A DNA stretch of 64,000 bases, taken from NCBI RefSeq assembly GCF_016907335.1, contig NZ_JAFBBT010000001.1, positions 1,798,001 through 1,862,000 on the forward strand, read 5' to 3'. The stretch comes from Curtobacterium herbarum (GTDB lineage: Bacteria > Actinomycetota > Actinomycetes > Actinomycetales > Microbacteriaceae). The notes under the pieces were generated by a model. That model saw only the letters and a list, made by a program, of their open reading frames with translations, made no database searches and was not told the DNA's origin. Positions 58,889 to 64,000 of the stretch are shown here, piece by piece. Within the stretch, counting starts at the first letter, position 1. Every line of letters begins with the position of its first letter. A program made the translations under genes and the position numbers.

Positions 58889-58907
58889 TTACTGATAGTC
58901 TCCTCAG

Positions 58908-59537
58908 ATGCCCCACGAGCCCGTCCGACTGCACGCGGTCACCGTCCGCCGCGGCCCCCGGTCCGTCCTGCACCGCACCGACGCGCACTTCGACGCCGGC
59001 ACCGTCACGGTCGTCGCCGGCGCGAACGGCTCGGGCAAGTCCACCCTGCTCGAAGCCGTCGCCGGCACCCTGCCCACCGCCGAGGGACGGGTCAGCGGCA
59101 CCACACCGGGCCGGGTCGCGCACGTCGCCCAGACCGTCCCAGACCCCGGGCCACCGCTCACCGTGCGCGCCACCGTCACGATGGGCAGGTGGGGCGCCCT
59201 CCCCTGGTGGCGTCCGCTCGGCCGCCGGGACCGTGACCTCGTCGACGAACAGCTGCACCGACTCGAACTCGCCGACCTCGCCGACCGACCGCTCGCCGAG
59301 CTCTCCGGCGGCCAACGGCAACGCACCCTCGTCGCGACCGGCCTCGCCCAGCGCGCCCCGGTCCTTCTGGTCGACGAACCGACCGCCGGCGTCGACGCCC
59401 GATCACTCCGACTGGTGCTCGACGCGCTCGCCGCCGAGGCGCAGCGCGGGGTCGTCGTCGTCCACGCGGCCCACGAACCGGCTGCCCTGGCATCGGCGGA
59501 CCGCGTGCTCACCCTCCACGACGGCGGACTGCACTGA
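58908..59537 (+). CDS. aztA: Zinc ABC transporter ATP-binding protein (AztA)
   Basis: 209 residues from ATG 58908. Walker A GANGSGKST, signature LSGGQRQR, Walker B VLLVDEPTAGVD and the switch His in VVVVHAAHEP are all intact, although the protein is on the short side for the ZnuC/AztA group (about 210-250). It powers Zn2+ import through AztB. The gene is transcribed away from the rest of the azt genes from a shared Zur-controlled gap. A 170-bp non-coding stretch follows. Confidence 0.92.
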   Translation: MPHEPVRLHAVTVRRGPRSVLHRTDAHFDAGTVTVVAGANGSGKSTLLEAVAGTLPTAEGRVSGTTPGRVAHVAQTVPDPGPPLTVRATVTMGRWGALPWWRPLGRRDRDLVDEQLHRLELADLADRPLAELSGGQRQRTLVATGLAQRAPVLLVDEPTAGVDARSLRLVLDALAAEAQRGVVVVHAAHEPAALASADRVLTLHDGGLH

Positions 59538-59709
59538 CCGTCGCGCTCCCGCTGAGTCACCCGGGACCCGACCGCAGCGGCAGCCGCCCGCCCCGGTCCG
59601 CGGAAGGGGGGACGGGCCGTCACCCGGACCGGGGAACCGGCCCGTTCCTCCAGGCCGTTGCCCAGGCCCACCCCAGCACCGACGCAGGTCGGGAGCGCTC
59701 CATGGGGCG

Positions 59710-60924
59710 ATGGCCAGATCCCTGCTGACCGTCCCCCTGTCCCTCACCGTCGTCGCGGCTGTCCTCGCCTGGGTCGTCCTCGGCCCCGCCGCCGCGGTCG
59801 CCTTCGTCGCCCTCGCGCTCCTCGAGATCGCGATGGCCGCCGACTCGTCGGTACCGATGGCCGGCATCGCCGGCCGCCTGCACTCCCCCGCCAGACGGCT
59901 GTTCCTGTCGCTCGGCATCGTCGCCGGGGTGCTCGGCATGCGCCTGCTGCTGCCACCGGTGGCGGTCGTCGTCGGGTCCGCCGAGGACCCCGCGGCCACC
60001 GTCGGCGAGGCCGTCTTCGCCCCGGGCGCCTTCGCCGCGCACCTGCAGGAGGTCCGTCCCGCGCTCGCCGCGTTCGGTGCCGCGTTCATCTGGCTGGTGT
60101 TCGCCGAGTACCTGTTCAACACCGACCGGGCGTCCCGCAAGTCCTGGCTCGGCCGTCTGGAGGCCCGCCTCGCCGCCGTCGCCCGGCCGCGCGTCTGGTC
60201 GCTGGTCACCGCGGCGACCGGCGTGGCGCTGACCTCCGTCCTGGTCGCGGTGGCGGCCGCCGGGCAGCCGACGTCCGTCCTGCTGGGTCAGGTCGTGCCG
60301 GTCCTGGTCGGCGGCCTCGCCGGGCTGGCCGCGTACCTCGGGTCGAAGCGGCTGGCGCGGTGGGCACTGCAGGGGCGTCCGGCTGCCGGCTCCGACACCG
60401 GGTCGATCGGCACCGGGAGCGGGGCCTGGCGCATCCACCTGTACGCGTCGACGGTCGTGTTCGAGCGCGGGCTCGTGGTGTTCATGCTGTTCGAGATCCT
60501 GGACGGCGTGTACTCGCTGTCCGGCTCCGGGGTGCTCGGCACGGACGGTCTCGGTGCGCTCGAGCAGGCCGCGGTGGGTGCGGCGGCGATCGGCGTCGGC
60601 GCGATGTTCCTGGCGCGGCTGGCCTCGCACCTCGACCAGGCAGCCGGGCTGCGGCGGCTGCGGTACCTCAAGGCGGGGGCCGCGTACGTGCTCGGTGTGC
60701 TCGCCGTCCTGCTGTGGACGAGCCTGCTCGTGCCGGTGCCGGGGACCGTCGTCGCCTGGTTCGGCACGGTCGTGATCGGTGCGGCCCTGGCGTCGTCGCT
60801 GCCGTGGCGGGCGTGGGCCCGACGCGCGCGGGCGGGGTCCGCCGAACGGTCACGAACCGTCGTTGTCGACGCTCCGGAACGACGATCGGTGACCGCTCGG
60901 CGGAACAGGAGCGGGGTGTCGTGA
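59710..60924 (+). CDS. DUF475/TerC-like integral membrane protein
   Basis: 404 residues from ATG 59710. About ten membrane helices. ALLEIAMAADSSVPMAGIAGRL and AFIWLVFAEYLFNTDRASRKSW occupy the places of the TerC/DUF475 motifs (acidic residues in paired helices), and FEILDGVYSLSGSGVLGTDGLGALEQAAVGAAAIGVGAMFLARL repeats the pattern in the second half. TerC-type proteins are linked to metal-ion efflux or to metal loading of secreted proteins. The location beside the zinc importer may be meaningful or chance. The C-terminal 45 residues are a basic tail. Confidence 0.75.
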   Translation: MARSLLTVPLSLTVVAAVLAWVVLGPAAAVAFVALALLEIAMAADSSVPMAGIAGRLHSPARRLFLSLGIVAGVLGMRLLLPPVAVVVGSAEDPAATVGEAVFAPGAFAAHLQEVRPALAAFGAAFIWLVFAEYLFNTDRASRKSWLGRLEARLAAVARPRVWSLVTAATGVALTSVLVAVAAAGQPTSVLLGQVVPVLVGGLAGLAAYLGSKRLARWALQGRPAAGSDTGSIGTGSGAWRIHLYASTVVFERGLVVFMLFEILDGVYSLSGSGVLGTDGLGALEQAAVGAAAIGVGAMFLARLASHLDQAAGLRRLRYLKAGAAYVLGVLAVLLWTSLLVPVPGTVVAWFGTVVIGAALASSLPWRAWARRARAGSAERSRTVVVDAPERRSVTARRNRSGVS

Positions 60925-60963
60925 CCGGTGGGCGGGCCGGGCCGGCCGGGCCGGTGGGGTCGG

Positions 60964-62553
60964 CTACTCGCGCTCGTCGAGCCGGAGGAGCCGGGTCTCC
61001 TCGGCGTCGTACTCGGCACGCACCTGGCGCAGCACCAGGTCGTCGATGTCGCCCTGGTCGCGCAGCCGGAGCACCGTCGCCGCCTTGAGCCGGACGAGGG
61101 CCAGCTCGAGCTCGACCGCCGCCCCGCGCTGCACGAGCAGCGGGTGGTCGTCGTCGTCGCTCTCCTCGGCCTTCACGAGCGCCAGGTGGCCCTCGTAGTC
61201 CTCGCGGATGCGGTCGACGATCTCCGCCTCGGCGCCGGTCTTCCGTGCCAGCCGCGGCAGCGCGTCGAGGGCTTCCTCGATCGCCGTCCGCTCCGCCGAC
61301 CGACGCTCCTCGAGGACCTCGCCGCTGCCGTCGAACGCCGCCCAGCGGACCACGGCGGGCAGCACGAGCGACTGCCCGACGATGGTGACCACCACGACGC
61401 CCGCAGTGACGAACACGATGAGGTCACGGTCCGGGAACGCCCCACCGCTCTCGACGACCCGCGGGACGGCCACGGCGGCGGCGAGCGAGACGGCGCCGCG
61501 GAACCCGGTCAACCCGCTGACCAACCGGTCGCGGTGTCCTTCGCGGGGCGAGCCTCCCGTCCGGAGGGTCACGAGACGGATGGTGCCCCACGAGAGGTTG
61601 AGGAAGGCGAAGCGCAGCACGACGACGGCGACCGAGACGGCGCCGATGAGACCGAGGCCGATCAGGATGTCGCTGCCGGCGAGGTTGCCGACGGCGATCG
61701 TCGCCTCGATGCCGACGAGCACGAACAGCGCACCGTTGAGCAGGAACGTCGCGAACGACCAGAACGACCGCACCTGCTGGCGGGTCTCGGCCCGGTCGAG
61801 CTTCGGTGCGACCTGACTGACGACGAGCCCCGCGACCACGACGGCGAGGACACCGGAGGCGCCGACCGCCTCGGCCAGGAGGAACGCCGCGAACGGCACC
61901 AGGAGGGTCAGGAGGTTCTCGAGCACGACCGCGTGGATCCGACGGAGGACGAGCATGCCGAGCCAGGACGTCAGCAGTCCGGCCGCGATCCCGCCGACGT
62001 AGGACAGGAGGAGCATGCCGGAGACGTTCCAGACGGTGAGCTCCTGCTCGCCCGCGGTCACCGCGACGGCGATGCCGTAGATCACGAGGGTCGTGCCGTC
62101 GTTCACCAGGGACTCGGCGCGGAGGACCGTGGTGTTCCGCCGGGGCAGCGACCGGGTGAGCGCGCCGACGGCGGTGGCGTCCGTCGGGGCGACCGCGGCA
62201 CCGAGGACCCACGCCGGGCCCCAGGGCATGCCGAGCAGGTGCAGCAGGGTCGCCACACCGCCGGCGGTCAGGACGACCAGCAGCGTGCCCATCAGGACGA
62301 TGCCGCGGAGGTTCGCGCGGATCTCCCGGAGCGAGATCGTCAGGCTCTCCCAGTACAGCAGCGCCGGCAGGAACAGCAGCAGCACCGCGTCGGCCGGCAG
62401 CTCCACCTTGCCGAACACCGGGATGAACGCGATCGCGGCACCGAAGGCGAGCAGGAGGACCGGGGGCGCGACGCGCAGCCGGTTCGAGACGGCGGTGGCG
62501 ACGGCGATCGCGACCACGAGCACGACGACGAGTTCGGGCGCGATGAGTTCCAT
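60964..62553 (-). CDS. Na+/H+ antiporter, CPA1 family
   Basis: 529 residues from ATG 62553. Twelve or so hydrophobic segments with the CPA1 motifs: LGAAVAPTDATAVGAL (Asp125), RAESLVNDGTTLVIYG (Asp152 of the ND ion-binding site) and GLTGFRGAVSLAAAVAVP. The last 130 residues are a charged cytoplasmic regulatory tail (EEALDALPRLARKTGAEAEIVDRIREDYEGHLALVKAEESDDDD...). It exchanges Na+ for H+ to control pH and salt. It converges on the DUF475 gene, with 39 bp of GGCC-rich DNA between. Confidence 0.94.
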   Translation of the reverse strand: MELIAPELVVVLVVAIAVATAVSNRLRVAPPVLLLAFGAAIAFIPVFGKVELPADAVLLLFLPALLYWESLTISLREIRANLRGIVLMGTLLVVLTAGGVATLLHLLGMPWGPAWVLGAAVAPTDATAVGALTRSLPRRNTTVLRAESLVNDGTTLVIYGIAVAVTAGEQELTVWNVSGMLLLSYVGGIAAGLLTSWLGMLVLRRIHAVVLENLLTLLVPFAAFLLAEAVGASGVLAVVVAGLVVSQVAPKLDRAETRQQVRSFWSFATFLLNGALFVLVGIEATIAVGNLAGSDILIGLGLIGAVSVAVVVLRFAFLNLSWGTIRLVTLRTGGSPREGHRDRLVSGLTGFRGAVSLAAAVAVPRVVESGGAFPDRDLIVFVTAGVVVVTIVGQSLVLPAVVRWAAFDGSGEVLEERRSAERTAIEEALDALPRLARKTGAEAEIVDRIREDYEGHLALVKAEESDDDDHPLLVQRGAAVELELALVRLKAATVLRLRDQGDIDDLVLRQVRAEYDAEETRLLRLDERE

Positions 62554-62652
62554 GGGGACTCCAGCCTGGCAGGGTGCGGATGCGCGCACGTACGGGTCGT
62601 CCGCGCAGCGTGCCCGTCCGGCCCGGACGGGAGGGTCAGTGTCGCCGCTCAG

Positions 62653-62704
62653 CGGTGCCGCTCGGCGGTGCCGCTCGGCGGTGCCGCTCAGCGGTGCCGC
62701 TCAG
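62653..62704. repeat. Four 13-bp tandem repeats covering the stop codon of a small membrane protein
   Basis: CGGTGCCGCTC(A/G)G units at 62653, 62666, 62679 and 62692; an imperfect fifth precedes them. On the minus strand each unit contains TGA. The stop of the 72-residue gene (62688-62690) lies in the third unit. Because 13 is not a multiple of 3, gain or loss of units would change the reading frame at the C-terminus. Confidence 0.85.
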
Positions 62705-62906
62705 CGCGTGCCGTCAGCACCAGGAACGTGACGTGCCCGAGCAGGGCGATGCCGAAGAAGACGAGCGCGACCGCGTACACCCGGTCGAGCGTGCCGTCGC
62801 CGGTCAGCAGGAGCACGATGCACCCGACCACGGCCGCCGACAGCACGCCGACCTGCACCATCGACCACGTCTTCCGCCACCGCGGCTGCTGTCCCTGACC
62901 GTCCAC
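62688..62906 (-). CDS. Small two-helix membrane protein
   Basis: 72 residues from GTG 62906, with GGGGGAG about ten bases upstream. Two hydrophobic helices (about 17-36 and 43-64) are joined by a short Asp-containing loop; the ends are basic. No family is recognised. Its last codons lie in a 13-bp tandem repeat. Confidence 0.6.
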   Translation of the reverse strand: MDGQGQQPRWRKTWSMVQVGVLSAAVVGCIVLLLTGDGTLDRVYAVALVFFGIALLGHVTFLVLTARAERHR

Positions 62907-63093
62907 GGGCCCATTCTCCCCCGGGTCGTCGCGCCCGTCCGACCGCTGCCGCGCAGTCGCGGTGCTCGGTTCGGTCGGCCGGGTCTCCGCGGCTCCCACG
63001 ATCGTCGCGCGCCGCAGGTCGTGGTGCCGGGAAGGACCGTGGGTACGGCGACGGACCGGCCCCGAGACCCGCGTCACGACGTACGCTGCGCTG

Positions 63094-63816
63094 ATGGAAC
63101 ACACCGTCCTCGTCACCGGCTCCACCGATGGACTCGGACGACGCTCCGCCGAGTCCCTGCTCGCCGACGGACACCACGTCGTCGTGCACGCGCGCAACAG
63201 CCGGCGCGCGGAGACCCTGGCGGACCTGGTCGACCGCGGCGCCACCCTGGTCACGGCGGACCTCGCCGACATCCGTGCCCTCTGGAGGATGGCCGACGAC
63301 CTCCGCGGAGCCGGACTCACCGCGGTCATCCACAACGCCGGCGTCATCTCCGGCCCGGACGTCCTGCCGGTCAACGTCGTGGCGCCGTACCTGCTCACCG
63401 CACTGCTGCCGGACGTCCGGCGGCACGTCGTCCTGTCGAGCGGCATGCACCGCGGCGGTTCGACCTCGCTCGACCGGATCGACTGGGGCACGTCGACCGG
63501 CTCGTCGTACTCGGACAGCAAGCTGTTCGTGACCGCGTTCGCCGCCGTGCTCCCCCGCCGACGGCCCGGCGTCGTCGCGCACGCCGTCGACCCGGGCTGG
63601 GTGCCGACGAAGATGGGCGGCGCCGGCGCACCCGACGACCTGGAGGCCGGCCACCACACCCAGGACTGGCTCGCCGTCACCGACGACCCCGACGCCGCGA
63701 CACCGGGCTACTGGTACCACCGGGAACGGGCGACGCCAGTGGCTGCGGCGCGCGACTCGGCGTTCCAGGGCGCACTCCTCGCTGCGCTGGCGGACCTGAC
63801 GGGCGAACGCCTCTGA
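63094..63816 (+). CDS. Short-chain dehydrogenase/reductase
   Basis: 240 residues from ATG 63094. Cofactor loop VTGSTDGLGRR (T-G-x3-G-x-G), an Arg after beta-2 (VVHARNSRRAE) that favours NADP(H), a catalytic Ser in VLSSGMH, and Tyr-x3-Lys in SSYSDSK. The NAG motif is HNAGVI. It resembles the retinol-dehydrogenase-like/daunorubicin C-13 ketoreductase branch (PGWVPTKMGG). TACGCT seven bases before the ATG suggests a leaderless transcript. Substrate unknown. Confidence 0.88.
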   Translation: MEHTVLVTGSTDGLGRRSAESLLADGHHVVVHARNSRRAETLADLVDRGATLVTADLADIRALWRMADDLRGAGLTAVIHNAGVISGPDVLPVNVVAPYLLTALLPDVRRHVVLSSGMHRGGSTSLDRIDWGTSTGSSYSDSKLFVTAFAAVLPRRRPGVVAHAVDPGWVPTKMGGAGAPDDLEAGHHTQDWLAVTDDPDAATPGYWYHRERATPVAAARDSAFQGALLAALADLTGERL

Positions 63817-63944
63817 CGGTCCGGAGCACCGGGAGCACGCTGGACGGGGCAGTCCAGGACACGCGGATCTGTGCCCGTTGGCCGGTGTCGCCGAGCAGGG
63901 TCTGGCGAGACGGCGCCCCCGCTGTCCGGATGTCGAGGAGACAC

Positions 63945-64000
63945 ATGTACTTCCACGCACAGACCTGGATCAACGACATCGCCGACGGCGAGCCCGACCC
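63945..64000 (+). CDS. Start of an unknown protein, cut by the window edge
   Basis: ATG 63945 is preceded by GAGGAG at a 4-base gap and opens a frame reading MYFHAQTWINDIADGEPDP to the end of the window. The ribosome binding site is strong, so a gene very likely begins here; nothing can be said of its function from 18 codons. Confidence 0.6.
   Translation, partial: MYFHAQTWINDIADGEPD

Noticed and set aside
60925..60963. GGCC-rich stretch between the DUF475 and antiporter genes considered as a terminator
   Set aside because: Only short overlapping GGGCC/GGCCC pairings are possible; no single convincing stem-loop stands out.

Overview
The window reads as chromosomal DNA of a high-GC actinobacterium. 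GC is roughly 70% or more, GTG starts are very common, genes are packed with 4-bp ATGA/GTGA overlaps, and the tRNA genes carry no encoded CCA. The mix of genes (a flagellar operon ending in csrA, an AztABCD-type zinc uptake locus, a JetABC operon) fits a motile member of the Microbacteriaceae, Curtobacterium-like. That placement is an inference from gene content; no rRNA gene is present. There is no phage, insertion sequence or CRISPR array.

Layout. 1-5.8 kb: assorted housekeeping genes (membrane protein, MFS exporter, Nudix hydrolase, alpha/beta hydrolase, secreted SGNH esterase, PRC-barrel protein). 5.9-19.3 kb: a surface-glycan locus with a nucleotide-activated heptose pathway: GmhA-like isomerase, GmhB-like phosphatase, two HldE-like kinase/nucleotidyltransferases, three family-9 glycosyltransferases, three further glycosyltransferases, an SDR and an aldehyde dehydrogenase. 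It forms two forward operons (6981-13863 and 15309-19314) plus two reverse GT9 genes. 19.4-23.7 kb: DedA protein with a NarL-type two-component system, then a molybdopterin oxidoreductase paired with a flavin reductase. 23.8-32.6 kb: secreted protein, tRNA-Gly, serine hydrolase, catalase-peroxidase, HD hydrolase, small membrane proteins and a membrane-protein gene split by a frameshift inside a hexanucleotide repeat.

32.65-33.4 kb: a tRNA cluster (Gly-Cys-Val on the minus strand, Val on the plus strand) with clear promoters and terminators. 33.5-39.3 kb: jetA-jetB-jetC, the SMC-like core of a Wadjet plasmid-defence/MksBEF-type complex, without a jetD nuclease gene beside it. 39.3-43.7 kb: two small proteins, a POT peptide transporter and an acyl-CoA oxidase-like protein with an operator-like inverted repeat. 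43.9-54.5 kb: reverse-strand flagellar operon flbD-motA-motB-fliM-fliN-fliO-fliP-fliQ-fliR-flhB-flhA-(flhF-like)-csrA, covering stator, switch and export gate but no hook, rod or filament genes. 54.6-59.5 kb: zinc import, with aztB, an aztD-like gene, aztC and aztD on the minus strand and aztA divergent, around Zur-box-like sites. 59.7-64 kb: DUF475/TerC-like membrane protein, CPA1 Na+/H+ antiporter, a small membrane protein, an SDR and the start of an unknown gene.

Points most worth attention: a complete-looking heptose-activation route in a Gram-positive; JetABC without JetD beside a tRNA; a P-loop-less FlhF-like protein and a FliM lacking the usual CheY-binding peptide; a recurring 11-mer (CGGGAGGCCCG) that builds three long intergenic hairpins and also lies inside many genes; and short tandem arrays abutting stop codons at several loci.
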